In this document: positions 35,132 to 43,618 of the stretch, piece by piece
How positions within the stretch are numbered: the first letter of the stretch is position 1
Layout of the letters: every line of letters starts with the position of its first letter
Source: CATOSP01 sp965197545
Lineage (GTDB): Bacteria; Chloroflexota; Dehalococcoidia; Lucifugimonadales; UBA3495
DNA: 64,000 nt
Assembly (NCBI GenBank): GCA_965197545.1
Contig: CBDANJ010000007.1
Location: 620,001-684,000, forward strand
Direction: 5' to 3'
The notes under the pieces: generated by a model
What the model was told of the DNA's origin: nothing
The model's database searches: none
What the model saw: only the letters and a program-made list of their open reading frames with translations
Position numbers and translations under genes: made by a program

Positions 35132-36258
35132 GCCCACGAGCAGCGTTTATATACGACGAGGCGATGGCCCGGCACCAACTCAGGTCCGACCACCCGATGC
35201 GGCCCATCAGGCTCCAGTACACATACGAGTTGCTACAGTCTTTCGGGGCATTCGACCAGACCGATTCTCTGCTGGTCCCGGCCCGAGCCGCTACAGAGAC
35301 GGAACTGAGGACTCTACACACTCCGGATTACATTTCCGCAGTCCGTAGTTTTGGCATGGGACTGAGCGGTTTTGATCCTGGACGCTACAATTTCAACCTC
35401 CAGGGGGACAACCCTTATTACCTGGGGATGTACGAGGCGGCGTGCCTGAGCACCGGAGCTACTTTGGTGGCGGCGGAGTTGGTGGCAAACCGGGAAGTGG
35501 ATGTGGCTTTCAACATATCCGGAGGGCTGCACCACGCGGCGGCGGGTCAAGCGTCGGGGTTTTGCGTGTTCAACGACCCCGCCGTGGCGATCAACTACTT
35601 GCTAGGGAGGGGGCTAAGGGTCGCTTACGTGGACATCGACGCCCACCACGGGGACGGCGTCCAGGAGGCGTTTTACGACAACGACCAGGCGCTTACCGTG
35701 TCGATCCACGAGTCAGGCCGCTACCTCTTCCCCGGCACGGGCTTCGTTTCGGAGTCTGGATCGGGGCCTGGCGTCGGGTATTCGGTGAACGTGCCGCTTT
35801 ACCCGTACACCGACGATGAGACCTATATGGAAGTATTTCGCGCGGCGGTCCTGCCAATTCTGAAGGCTTTCGGTCCTGACGTTTTGGTCAGCCAGTTGGG
35901 GATAGACACCTATCACAGCGACCCGCTAACGCACCTACAGGTCACCACAAGGGGGTTCGTGGAAGCGGTGCGGGAGATGTCCGGCCTGGGGATACCGTGG
36001 CTGGCCCTGGGAGGAGGCGGTTACGACTTGAGCGCGGTTGCCCGCTCTTGGGCGCTGGCTTACGGAGTAATGTTGGACGTGGAATGGCCGGACCAGTTGC
36101 CGGATTCCTTCGTCAGAGTCCACGGCGCCGCTATGTTGCGGGACACGGTAGTCCCCGAAGTACCGTCAGACATTCGGCGTGATGCGCGGGCGTTTGCTGA
36201 GGAGACTGTTACCAGCGTCAAAGAGCAGCTATTTCCGCGTTACTCTTTGGATAGTTAG
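35128..36258 (+). CDS. Histone-deacetylase-family protein (AcuC-like)
   Basis: 376 residues of the zinc-dependent deacetylase fold. GGLHHAAAGQASGFCVFNDPAVAI has the paired histidines, VAYVDIDAHHGDGVQEAFY the metal aspartate and histidine, SIHESGRYLFPGTG the next block, and SQLGIDTYHSDPLTHLQ plus ALGGGGYD the last aspartate and glycine loop. In bacteria such enzymes deacetylate acetyl-CoA synthetase, polyamines or other amides. The start is GTG at 35128, overlapping the preceding fragment's stop. A terminator follows. Confidence 0.9.
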   Translation: MSPRAAFIYDEAMARHQLRSDHPMRPIRLQYTYELLQSFGAFDQTDSLLVPARAATETELRTLHTPDYISAVRSFGMGLSGFDPGRYNFNLQGDNPYYLGMYEAACLSTGATLVAAELVANREVDVAFNISGGLHHAAAGQASGFCVFNDPAVAINYLLGRGLRVAYVDIDAHHGDGVQEAFYDNDQALTVSIHESGRYLFPGTGFVSESGSGPGVGYSVNVPLYPYTDDETYMEVFRAAVLPILKAFGPDVLVSQLGIDTYHSDPLTHLQVTTRGFVEAVREMSGLGIPWLALGGGGYDLSAVARSWALAYGVMLDVEWPDQLPDSFVRVHGAAMLRDTVVPEVPSDIRRDARAFAEETVTSVKEQLFPRYSLDS

Positions 36259-36259
36259 A

Positions 36260-36281
36260 AGGGGAGGTTAAACCTCCCCTC
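36260..36281 (+). terminator. Terminator hairpin after the HDAC-like gene
   Basis: AGGGGAGGTT and AACCTCCCCT arms with a very short loop, immediately after the stop codon, followed by CCTTTG. There is no long T tract, and the structure could work in both directions. Confidence 0.65.
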
Positions 36282-36341
36282 CTTTGCTGCTGGCCGAGTT
36301 CCTCATCACGCCGAGGGAAAGATCCGGGTTGGGAGACGCCG

Positions 36342-36626
36342 TTAGTTTACGCTGTGGGTATCGCGGAGCATATCCTTGGCAGCGTCTCCGACATTCGACT
36401 CGATGCAGTCTCGAAGGGTGGAATAGACTGACTTGTTGATGCCGCTCATCATCCACGCTTCAAATTCAGGGTCTGTCTGATAGCTGTTCTTAGTTTCGAT
36501 CAGACGCTGAAGTAGACTCAGGTAGTGGTACTGAAGAGGGGTCAACCGCTGGTCGATACCCTCGATCGTCCAGTCGTTTTCGCTGTCCAGAACCTCTTGG
36601 TCTACGCTATCTTGTTGTCCGCTCAT
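36342..36626 (-). CDS. Small hypothetical helical protein
   Basis: 94 residues, acidic at the N-terminus (MSGQQDSVDQEVLDSENDW), then helical: LTPLQYHYLSLLQRLIETKN and MMSGINKSVYSTLRDCIESN. No known family. The ATG is preceded by GGAGAGGAC. It lies downstream of dnaK on the same strand, 116 bp away. Predicted to be soluble. Confidence 0.6.
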   Translation of the reverse strand: MSGQQDSVDQEVLDSENDWTIEGIDQRLTPLQYHYLSLLQRLIETKNSYQTDPEFEAWMMSGINKSVYSTLRDCIESNVGDAAKDMLRDTHSVN

Positions 36627-36742
36627 GTCCTCTCCGTCAGCACTGACCGTGACCTGCCAGGTTTCGCCGGTAGCGAGGAGTTTAGGATTAGGTGGGCATT
36701 ATACCAGATGATGGCCCTGGGAAACACGCGCTTAGGCATCGA

Positions 36743-38662
36743 TTACACCTCACGGAACTCGCCTTCGACGGTGTCATCGCCGGAGGCTTCGTCGTCGGTG
36801 GGAATGTCGTCCGCAGTTTCTCCACCGGGGGCGGGTCCACCGGCGGCAGCTCCGCTTTGGCTATAAATTGCCTCGCCCAGGCGTTGCAGAGAGTTGTTCA
36901 GGTCGGTGGTCGCGGTTTGGATTTCGGCTAGGTTACTGCCGGCCAAGGCAGTTTTCAGAACATTTAACTTGCCTTCTACCTCGGCCTTGAGGTCTTCCGG
37001 CACCTTGTCCGCGTTGTCCTCCAGCAATTTCTCGGTGTTGTACACCAGGGAGTCCCCTTGGTTGCGTGTCTCGGCTTCGGCGCGGCGCTGCTGGTCCTCG
37101 GCTTCGTGGGTCTTGGCCTGGTCGACCATCCGGTTAATCTCCTCCTTGGAGAGGCCGGACCCGGACTGGATGACGATCTTTTGCTCCTTGCCGGTGCCTT
37201 TGTCCTGGGCCGACACGCTGAGGATGCCGTTGGCGTCGATGTCGAACATCACTTCAATCTGTGGTACGCCCCGGGGGGCCGGGAGGATTCCATCCAACAT
37301 AAACCGTCCGATGGACTTGTTATCCCCCGCCATGGGGCGCTCTCCCTGGAGGACGTGGATGTCCACGGTGGTCTGACCGTTGGCGGCGGTTGTAAAGGTC
37401 TCTGCCTTCCTGGTCGGGATGGTGGTGTTCCGGGGGATCAGCGTGGTCAACACGCTGCCCAGGGTTTCCAGCCCCAGGGTAAGGGGGGTGACGTCGAGCA
37501 GCACCAGGTCTCCGACCTCACCGGCGAGCACACCGGCCTGGATGGCTGCGCCGAGGGCTACGGCCTCGTCTGGGTTGACGTTCCGATTGGGCTCGCGGCC
37601 AAATACCTGCTTCACCTTCTCCTGGACGGAGGGCATACGGGTCATTCCGCCCACCATAATGACCTCGTCGATTTCGGTAGCGGTGAGGCCCGCGTCGCTA
37701 AGGGCCTGCTTGCACGGGGATTCGGTGCGCGTGATCAGGTTGCCTACCAGTTGCTCCAGCCTTGCCCTGCTCAGGGTCTTGACCAAGTGGGCGGGGCCGG
37801 TGGCGTCGGCGGTTATGAAGGGCAAGTTTATCTCCGTCTCGAGGACGCTGGAGAGTTCAACCTTTGCCCGTTCCGCGGCGTCCCGGAGCCGTTGGAGGGC
37901 CATCCGGTCCTTGCTGAGGTCGATGCCGGACTCCTGGCGGAACTCCTGGATCAACCACTCCAGTATCTCCTGGTCGAAGTCGTCGCCGCCCAGATAGGTG
38001 TCGCCGTTGGTGGACTTGACCTCGAAAACTCCGTCACCCAACTGGAGGATGGTAATGTCAAAAGTGCCGCCGCCAAGGTCGAACACGGCGATTGTGGCGT
38101 CGGTTTTGGTCTTGTCCACGCCGTAGGCCAGGGAAGACGCGGTGGGCTCGTTGATGATCCTTAGCACTTCCAGGCCGGCGATAGTCCCCGCGTCTTTGGT
38201 GGCCTGCCGCTGGGAGTCGTTGAAGTAGGCGGGAACGGTGATCACGGCCTGGGTGATCTTCTCCCCCAGCTTGGCTTCGGCATCCTGCTTTATCTTTTGG
38301 AGGACAAAGGAGGAGATTTGAGGTGGAGCGTGGGCCTCGCCATTCATCTCCACATGGGCGTCGCCGTCAGACGCTCTGACAATTTTGTAGGGTAAGCGGT
38401 TGATGGCGCTCTGGACCTCGGCGTCCTCGAATTTGCGGCCCATGAGGCGTTTGACAGAGAACAGGGTATTTTCAGGGTTGGTCACCGCTTGCCGCTTGGC
38501 GATTTGGCCGACGTACCTTTCACCGGTACGGCCATTCACGGCGACGACGGAAGGGGTCAACCTGCCCCCTTCGGCGTTTTCCACAACAATGGGTTCGCCT
38601 GCCTCGATCACGGCGGCAACCGAATTGGTCGTTCCCAGATCGATTCCGAGGACTTTGCTCAT
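36743..38662 (-). CDS. dnaK: Chaperone DnaK
   Basis: 639-residue Hsp70. The ATPase domain has MSKVLGIDLGTTNSVAAVIE, AVITVPAYFNDSQRQATKDAG, IAVFDLGGGTFDITIL and VIMVGGMTRMPSVQ. The linker is GDLVLLDVTPLTLGLET and the beta-sandwich follows with RNTTIPTRKAE. The C-terminal lid ends in an acidic tail (EASGDDTVEGEFREV). It is the third gene of hspR-grpE-dnaK on this strand; dnaJ is elsewhere. Confidence 0.98.
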   Translation of the reverse strand: MSKVLGIDLGTTNSVAAVIEAGEPIVVENAEGGRLTPSVVAVNGRTGERYVGQIAKRQAVTNPENTLFSVKRLMGRKFEDAEVQSAINRLPYKIVRASDGDAHVEMNGEAHAPPQISSFVLQKIKQDAEAKLGEKITQAVITVPAYFNDSQRQATKDAGTIAGLEVLRIINEPTASSLAYGVDKTKTDATIAVFDLGGGTFDITILQLGDGVFEVKSTNGDTYLGGDDFDQEILEWLIQEFRQESGIDLSKDRMALQRLRDAAERAKVELSSVLETEINLPFITADATGPAHLVKTLSRARLEQLVGNLITRTESPCKQALSDAGLTATEIDEVIMVGGMTRMPSVQEKVKQVFGREPNRNVNPDEAVALGAAIQAGVLAGEVGDLVLLDVTPLTLGLETLGSVLTTLIPRNTTIPTRKAETFTTAANGQTTVDIHVLQGERPMAGDNKSIGRFMLDGILPAPRGVPQIEVMFDIDANGILSVSAQDKGTGKEQKIVIQSGSGLSKEEINRMVDQAKTHEAEDQQRRAEAETRNQGDSLVYNTEKLLEDNADKVPEDLKAEVEGKLNVLKTALAGSNLAEIQTATTDLNNSLQRLGEAIYSQSGAAAGGPAPGGETADDIPTDDEASGDDTVEGEFREV

Positions 38663-38723
38663 GACCTATCTCCTTTCTGTCGATTAACGAGTTCCTTGCA
38701 AAAATGCTATTGCTAGGTTGGTC

Positions 38724-39284
38724 CTATTCCCGGGCGACGATCACTTGGGCGGGTTGAATAACCCGGTCGTGGAGGCGGTAGCCGCCGCGCACCACCTGGA
38801 TGACGTAGCCGGGAGGATACTCGGAACTCACCTCGGTCCCGAGGGCTTCATGCTCAAGGGGGTTGAACAAGGCGCCAATTCCAACAATGGGAACAACGCC
38901 TTCGGACTCCAATAGGTTCAGCAGCTTCCGCTGGATCAACTTAACGCCTTCCAGCCAGGAGGAGCCGGGCCCACCTTCCCCCGCGTGGGTGATCGCTAGG
39001 TCCAGATCCTCGTGCACGGGTAGGAGCTTGGTCAGGAGGCGGCTGTTGGAGAATTTGGACGAGGAGATGCGTTCCTCGTCCGTCCTGCGCCGGAAGTTGG
39101 CCAGGTCCGCCTGGGCGCGCTGGGCCAGGTCCAGGTTCTGGCTGGCCTCCCTTTGGGCCGCTTCCATGTCACCCAGAAGAGCGTTGACCCGCTCTTCGAG
39201 GGGTAGATGGGAGTACAGGTCAGGGGTCTCGGACGCGCCGGCCTCCTCCTGGGGGATCTTCCATTCTTCTTGCTCTTTTGTCAT
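38724..39284 (-). CDS. grpE: Nucleotide exchange factor GrpE
   Basis: 186 residues. The first ~100 residues are a long helix (LEERVNALLGDMEAAQREASQNLDLAQRAQADLANFRRRTDEE). The beta domain follows, with GVVPIVGIGALFNPLEHEALGTE, YPPGYVIQVVRGGYRLHDRVIQPAQVIVA, typical of GrpE. It acts on DnaK to release ADP. It sits 61 bp before dnaK and 44 bp after the HspR-like regulator. Confidence 0.95.
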   Translation of the reverse strand: MTKEQEEWKIPQEEAGASETPDLYSHLPLEERVNALLGDMEAAQREASQNLDLAQRAQADLANFRRRTDEERISSSKFSNSRLLTKLLPVHEDLDLAITHAGEGGPGSSWLEGVKLIQRKLLNLLESEGVVPIVGIGALFNPLEHEALGTEVSSEYPPGYVIQVVRGGYRLHDRVIQPAQVIVARE

Positions 39285-39328
39285 AAACGATTCCTCTGGT
39301 TTCAGATGTACATGAGCCAGAACCGGCC

Positions 39329-39883
39329 CTAGTCTTCAAGGGGCAGCCCGGTGGACTCAAAGAGGGCGGCCAATTCCTGCTCTATTATCTCCTGAAGTGG
39401 GGTGTCATGGGTAGCTGCGCCCAGGCGTTCGCGGAGGAGCAACAGCTTCTCGACCATGCCCAGGGCGAATTCGACTCCGGCCAGGTTAAGTCCCAGGCGG
39501 CCGGAAAGGTATTGGATCAGCCGGACTCTGCGGATGTCGTCCCTGGAATAGAGCCGGAGCATCCCGAGAGTCCTGCCGGGGTTGATGAGTCCAAGCCTTT
39601 CGTACTTACGCAGGGTCTGTGGATGAACGTCCAAGATTCGGGCGGCTACGCTGATGATGTAGACCCCCTCCATTTGAGGGTCTTGCTGCGCGTCTTGGGA
39701 GGCGGGGTCTGTCGGGCCGGGAGTCCGCCCGTCCGTGGACTCCGCCCGGCGGGAGTCTTGGGGTCTAGGCACGGGTTGTTGCCGGGAGGACCCTTCCCGC
39801 GTTTCCACTCTTAATCTGGTGCGTCGCTGCATCTGTCCGCTCACTTCTGGCTGGTCATACAGGTCCAATTCCCGGAATATCAA
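39329..39883 (-). CDS. MerR-family heat-shock regulator, HspR-like
   Basis: 184 residues. The DNA-binding domain is VYIISVAARILDVHPQTLRKYERLGLINPGRT...RLYSRDDIRRVRLIQYL, which matches HspR (residues ~72-145). A hydrophobic dimer helix follows (VEFALGMVEKLLLLRERL). The ~70-residue N-terminal extension is polar and unlike known HspR. The start is uncertain: TTG 39883 is the first possible codon and no site is ideal. HspR represses dnaK operons in actinobacteria; here the gene leads hspR-grpE-dnaK and its promoter contains a matching operator. Confidence 0.85.
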   Translation of the reverse strand: MIFRELDLYDQPEVSGQMQRRTRLRVETREGSSRQQPVPRPQDSRRAESTDGRTPGPTDPASQDAQQDPQMEGVYIISVAARILDVHPQTLRKYERLGLINPGRTLGMLRLYSRDDIRRVRLIQYLSGRLGLNLAGVEFALGMVEKLLLLRERLGAATHDTPLQEIIEQELAALFESTGLPLED

Positions 39884-40036
39884 ACCTTAGACGAATCCAG
39901 TAAAGAGTCCCCGCCGTAATAGTCCAGTAATACCAGGCTGTTATGATATTCGTAGATTGGTTCAAAGGTTGGTACGAATTCCTAGTAGGACCAAATCCGT
40001 TTGAGCACACGCATTCGTGGGACTCACGGTGACGGT

Positions 40037-40065
40037 ATAATACATGTTGACACGCTGCGTGTCAA
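40037..40065 (-). promoter_or_regulatory. Promoter of the hspR-grpE-dnaK operon
   Basis: On the minus strand TTGACA (60-65) and TATTAT (37-42) are 17 bp apart. The -35 box lies inside the palindrome listed next. The leader to the first usable start codon is about 145 nt. Confidence 0.75.
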
Positions 40066-40068
40066 CAT
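40044..40068. promoter_or_regulatory. HAIR-like operator palindrome
   Basis: A perfect 25-bp palindrome: ATGTTGACACGC, a central T, and the complementary arm GCGTGTCAACAT. The TTGA and TCAA half-sites are 11 bp apart, the same spacing as in the HspR HAIR box (CTTGAGT-N7-ACTCAAG). It overlaps the -35 boxes of both divergent promoters. HspR binding is inferred. Confidence 0.75.
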
Positions 40069-40075
40069 TGATAAT
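40047..40075 (+). promoter_or_regulatory. Promoter of the small zinc-ribbon gene
   Basis: TTGACA (47-52) and GATAAT (70-75) are 17 bp apart. The start codon is about 48 bp downstream. The -35 is shared with the palindromic operator. Confidence 0.75.
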
Positions 40076-40122
40076 GCAGTTGAGTTAAAGAAGAAGCGGA
40101 CATCCTTGTGAGGAGGAGAGCA

Positions 40123-40305
40123 ATGATGATCAAGTTCAAGTTGTGCCCAAGGTGCCGGGGAGACCTCTATCTAGCCGAGGACATCTTTGGGAGGTACCTG
40201 AGCTGTCTCCAGTGTGGATACCTGAAGGACGTGCCGAATGATGTGGTGGAGAAGCTCGCTCCAGGTCCCGTGAGGGAGGATGAGATGGAGAGGGAGGCTG
40301 CCTAG
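40123..40305 (+). CDS. Small zinc-ribbon protein
   Basis: 60 residues, MMIKFKLCPRCRGDLYLAED...SCLQCGYLKDVPND. Two CxxC knuckles 20 residues apart form a zinc ribbon. No other domain. GAGGAGAG precedes tandem ATG codons at 40123 and 40126. It is divergent from the hspR operon and shares its operator, so it is probably heat- or stress-regulated. A followed-by hairpin suggests a single-gene transcript. Confidence 0.75.
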   Translation: MMIKFKLCPRCRGDLYLAEDIFGRYLSCLQCGYLKDVPNDVVEKLAPGPVREDEMEREAA

Positions 40306-40316
40306 CGGGGCCAGCA

Positions 40317-40360
40317 GGCCGACCCGGTCGAGCTAACGCCGCGTTAGTCCCGGGTCGGCC
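40317..40360. terminator. Long hairpin, probable bidirectional terminator
   Basis: GGCCGACCCGG and CCGGGTCGGCC arms enclose an inner CTAACG/CGTTAG hairpin. It stands between the convergent zinc-ribbon and Mo-enzyme genes. There is no T tract. Confidence 0.6.
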
Positions 40361-40396
40361 GCAAGAAACGCGTTTGGGTCAGGGGATAGGGGCCGG

Positions 40397-41008
40397 TTAC
40401 TTGGTTAGCTCTGGCCAGAAGCGCTCTTCTTTCCAAGGGTCCGCGTTGTTGTTGTAACCTCGTTGTTCCCAGAATCCCGGCGCATCCTCAGCCATAAACT
40501 CGATTCCATTGACCCACTTGGCACTCTTCCAGCCGTAACGGCTGGGGACAATTAACCTCAGCGGCCAGCCGTGGCCCTCCCCCAGTTCCTTCCCGTCTTG
40601 TTTGTGGGCCAATAAGCCCTCTTCCAACGCCAGGTCCAGCGGCAGATTGGTCGTATATCCGCCGTAGCAATGCGCCATCACGAACTTTGCCTGCGGCTTC
40701 GGGCGGGCCAATTCGGCGATGGCGGCCAGGGTGATGCCTTCCCAGGTGTTGTCTAACTGGCTCCACTGGGTCACACAGTGAAAGTCCGCGGTGACTGTGG
40801 TCCACTCCAAGCTGGTGAATTCCTTCCAACTCAGCTCGACTTCCCGCTCCACGAGGCCGAACACTTTGAAAGAATAGGCAGCCAGGTCTATTTGGGGAGT
40901 GGAGCCGTAGGTCAGTACAGGGAACTTGGTAGTCAGGAACTGCCCCGGCGGGACGCGGTCTCCCATACCCTGGTCCGGGGCGGTTTTAACACGATCGGGA
41001 CGTTTCAA
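40397..41008 (-). CDS. Sulfite-oxidase-like molybdopterin oxidoreductase
   Basis: A 203-residue stand-alone Mo-cofactor domain without signal peptide. It begins RVPPGQFLTTKFPVLTYGSTP. The cofactor cysteine is in TVTADFHCVTQWSQLDNTWEG. KFVMAHCYGGYTTNLPLDLAL and GWPLRLIVPSRYGWKSAKWVNGIEFM follow. It resembles cytosolic YedY/YuiH-type proteins. The start is TTG at 41008 with GAGGTG upstream; an ATG at 40966 is the alternative. Substrate unknown; a second, membrane-fused relative is at 19.7 kb. Confidence 0.85.
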   Translation of the reverse strand: MKRPDRVKTAPDQGMGDRVPPGQFLTTKFPVLTYGSTPQIDLAAYSFKVFGLVEREVELSWKEFTSLEWTTVTADFHCVTQWSQLDNTWEGITLAAIAELARPKPQAKFVMAHCYGGYTTNLPLDLALEEGLLAHKQDGKELGEGHGWPLRLIVPSRYGWKSAKWVNGIEFMAEDAPGFWEQRGYNNNADPWKEERFWPELTK

Positions 41009-41214
41009 GTAGCACCTCTGTGGCGTCTCCAGACTGCCCCGTAAGGCGGGCAAGTCCAGCGTAAATCTTTAGTTCATGGTATCTAGGAGGCCAAATGGTG
41101 TCAACGCGAGTCAGGTTAGCGGCCGGATGACCTCCTCACGTTAATCCCCGGCTCAAAGTCGTCGTTTAGCCAACGTACGAAATGCTCAGCGTGCGTCACA
41201 TAGGTCCATTTGGT

Positions 41215-41320
41215 AACTATCTCAAAACGAGGCTTCCCAAATGTCTCCCCCTTTCGCAAAAGGGGGATTAAGGGGGATTTCGCCTCTGCCTAAGCCTGTT
41301 CGTTCAGTTTTGAGATAGTT
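41215..41320 (+). repeat. MITE-like element, copy 2
   Basis: 106 bp bounded by 14-bp perfect inverted repeats AACTATCTCAAAAC / GTTTTGAGATAGTT. Inside is a CCCCCTTT-CGCA-AAAGGGGG hairpin. It is nearly identical to copy 3. The rest of the 41009-41370 gap shows no gene. Confidence 0.85.
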
Positions 41321-41370
41321 TCTTAGTGACGAGAGCCCACTCGCTCCTGGTGGTGATGGCGGGTGGGCCT

Positions 41371-42414
41371 CTAATTCAATACCTGTATCTGGTGTTGGGA
41401 GCCGTCTACGATGTCGCCGATAATCGCTCCGGCCACTCCCGCATCTTCTAGCCCTGTCATCAGCAGGTCCAGATTATCCGGCGCCACTGAAATCATCAGT
41501 CCCCCGGAGGTCTGAGCGTCGCACATTAGCAGTTTCATCTCTTCCGTCGTACCCTGGTCCCAATGGACAGTGTCGGAGACGGCTTGCAAATTGCGGTGAG
41601 TGCCACCTGGAACGACCCCTTCCTGCAACAGGTCCCAGGCTCCGGGAAGGATAGGGACCTGGCCGAAGCGGATGCGGGCGCTCACGTTGCTGCCCCGGAC
41701 CATGGAGCGGAGGTGGCCCATCAACCCGTAGCCGGTGATGTCGGTGCAGGCGTTGACCCCAACCATCGTCATCACTTCTGACGCGGCCTTATTGAGGGTG
41801 GCCATGGTGTCAACCGCCGCCTGCAAGACCACGGGGTCGGTCTTGCCCTGCTTGCATCCCGTGGTGATGATTCCGGTCCCGATCGGTTTCGTCAGGACAA
41901 GGATGTCGCCCGGACGCGCGCCGGCGTTGGTGACCTGGGCGCCCGGTTCGACGAGGCCCACGACGGATAGGCCGTACTTGGGCTCGGAATCGTCGACGGT
42001 GTGACCACCGGCGATCAGACATCCGGCCTCTGCCGCCTTGTCGTAACCCCCACGCAGGACGGTGCCCAGCATGTCCCTGGCCAGGTCCGCGGGGAATCCC
42101 ACGACGTTGAGGGCCAACAAGGGCCGTCCTCCCATGGCGTACACATCGCTTAGGGAGTTGGCCGCGGCAATGGTCCCGAAGTCGTAGGGATCATCCGTAA
42201 TGGGTGTGAAGAAGTCGACCGTAAGGATCAGAGCCGTGTCCTGGTTAATCCGGTATACGGCCGCGTCGTCGCCCGTTTCGGTGCCCACTAGAAGGTTGGG
42301 ATGGGTAATCATGGGTAGCTGACTCAGGACCTGGACCAGGTCCTCCATGCTGAGCTTGCCCGCTCAACCAGCGCAGTGGGACAGCTCGGTCAGGCGTATT
42401 TCGCTGCTTTGCAT
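41371..42414 (-). CDS. selD: Selenophosphate synthetase, probable selenoprotein (in-frame TGA)
   Basis: Makes selenophosphate from selenide and ATP. The conserved part is clear: LLVGTETGDDAAVY, LTVDFFTPITDDPYDFG, SDVYAMGGRPLLALNVVGFP and GHTVDDSEPKYGLSVVG. Without read-through the protein would begin at MEDLVQV and lack the catalytic N-terminus. Upstream in the same frame, from an ATG at 42414 with GAGG before it, comes MQSSEIRLTELSHCAG, a TGA (42364-42366), then AGKLSMEDL. That is exactly the SelD segment LTxxxxCxGCAAKL with TGA at the catalytic Cys/Sec position. Read with Sec the product is 347 residues, the normal length. selA, selB and selC are not in the window. Confidence 0.92.
42326..42344 (-). 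promoter_or_regulatory. Candidate bacterial SECIS hairpin in selD
   Basis: AGGACCTG and CAGGTCCT arms around GTC, starting about 19-20 nt after the TGA codon. Distance and the G/T-containing apical loop fit a SelB-recognised SECIS element. The hairpin lies within the coding frame. Confidence 0.6.
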
Positions 42415-42622
42415 TGATGCCTCGCTTCGGGGAGATGTAGGCTATTATAGCAAAGCGCGGCGGGGGAGACGGCGTGAGGGAAAGACGGGCCTTTGGGGAT
42501 GGCCAAGCGGTGGAGATGACAAGATTGTGGGGGTGACGGAGTGTTGGGATATTTGCAATGCAAATGCGATTGCGTTGGACCATTTCGCCCATGTTTCGCC
42601 GCAAACCCGCATCGAATATTCC

Positions 42623-42652
42623 TTGAATCTCGGTAAAGTGGGTTGACATAAT
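42623..42652 (+). promoter_or_regulatory. Possible promoter of the ABC exporter genes
   Basis: TTGAAT and CATAAT are 18 bp apart, about 50 bp before the start codon. A moderate match only. The rest of the 42415-42703 interval shows no gene. Confidence 0.35.
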
Positions 42653-42703
42653 AACGGCTCTGGCCACTCTCTAACGAAAAGCTGTAAGTTCGAAAGGGTG
42701 CGA

Positions 42704-43618
42704 ATGAACGACCTCGTGATCGAGACCCACGGCTTGACCAAACGATACGGACGAGTGCTCGCCGTGGACCATCTCTCCCTGGAGGTCCCCAGGGGAAGCG
42801 TATTCGGCCTGCTGGGTCCCAACGGCTCGGGGAAAACGACGGTCATGGGGATGTTGCTCGGCCTGGTTAGGTCCACCTCGGGCAGTTACCAGCTATTCTC
42901 ACAGGAAACGCGCGACCGGGAGGCCCTTCGCCGAGTCGGGGCCATTGTGGAGACACCGTCTTTCTACCCCTACCTGTCCGGGCGGAACAACCTGAAGTAT
43001 TTTCAGGGTGTTCAAGGGCGGGGAACTCCCGGAGAAATAGACGGTCTCCTAACGCGGGTCGGGCTGATGGACCGGTCTGACGACCGCTTCCACACCTACT
43101 CTTTGGGCATGAAGCAACGTTTGGGCATCGCCTGTTCGCTGCTCGGAAATCCGGACCTCTTGTTCTTGGACGAACCTACAAACGGGATGGACCCCGCGGG
43201 TATGGCCGAGGTCCGAGAGTTGGTTCGGGGTCTAGGCGACGGCGACCGCACCGTTCTGCTTTCCAGTCACCTGCTCCACGAGGTGGAGCAGGTCTGCGAT
43301 AGCGTTGCGATTCTTTCCAGGGGCAAATTGATCGCCCAAGGAGCTGTGACAGACCTGTTGCACTCGAACGAGGGGGTGAGGCTGTTTACCACGGACGACT
43401 CCCGGTCCCAAGAGATTCTGGCGGACCTTGACTGGGTGGAGGGGGTGACTGCCAAGGGGCAAGGGCTGGACGTGAGCGCGCCCATCGCCCGGTCCTGGGA
43501 GTTGACCCGGGAACTCGGCAACTCGCAGGTCTACGTGACGGAGATGTGGCCATTGCAGGTGTCTTTAGAACAGTATTTCCTAGACGTCACTGCCGAGGAC
43601 GAAGGAGTGACTCAGTGA
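42704..43618 (+). CDS. ABC transporter ATP-binding protein
   Basis: 304 residues. Walker A is GLLGPNGSGKTTVMGMLLG, the signature is YSLGMKQRLGIACSLLGNP, Walker B is DLLFLDEPTNGMDPAG, and the switch is LLSSHLLHEVEQVCD. It resembles the ABC-2 exporter ATPases (CcmA/BcrA-like) used for drugs, lantibiotic immunity or lipids. The ATG at 42704 has AAGGG before it. Its TGA overlaps the permease ATG (TGATG). Confidence 0.92.
   Translation: MNDLVIETHGLTKRYGRVLAVDHLSLEVPRGSVFGLLGPNGSGKTTVMGMLLGLVRSTSGSYQLFSQETRDREALRRVGAIVETPSFYPYLSGRNNLKYFQGVQGRGTPGEIDGLLTRVGLMDRSDDRFHTYSLGMKQRLGIACSLLGNPDLLFLDEPTNGMDPAGMAEVRELVRGLGDGDRTVLLSSHLLHEVEQVCDSVAILSRGKLIAQGAVTDLLHSNEGVRLFTTDDSRSQEILADLDWVEGVTAKGQGLDVSAPIARSWELTRELGNSQVYVTEMWPLQVSLEQYFLDVTAEDEGVTQ

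Noticed and set aside
37058..38164. A 368-codon plus-strand open frame opposite dnaK
   Set aside because: A by-product of codon use in dnaK; Gly/Val-rich low-complexity translation without motifs.
40044..40068. CIRCE element for the dnaK operon
   Set aside because: The palindrome is not TTAGCACTC-N9-GAGTGCTAA; its TTGA-N11-TCAA form fits HAIR instead.
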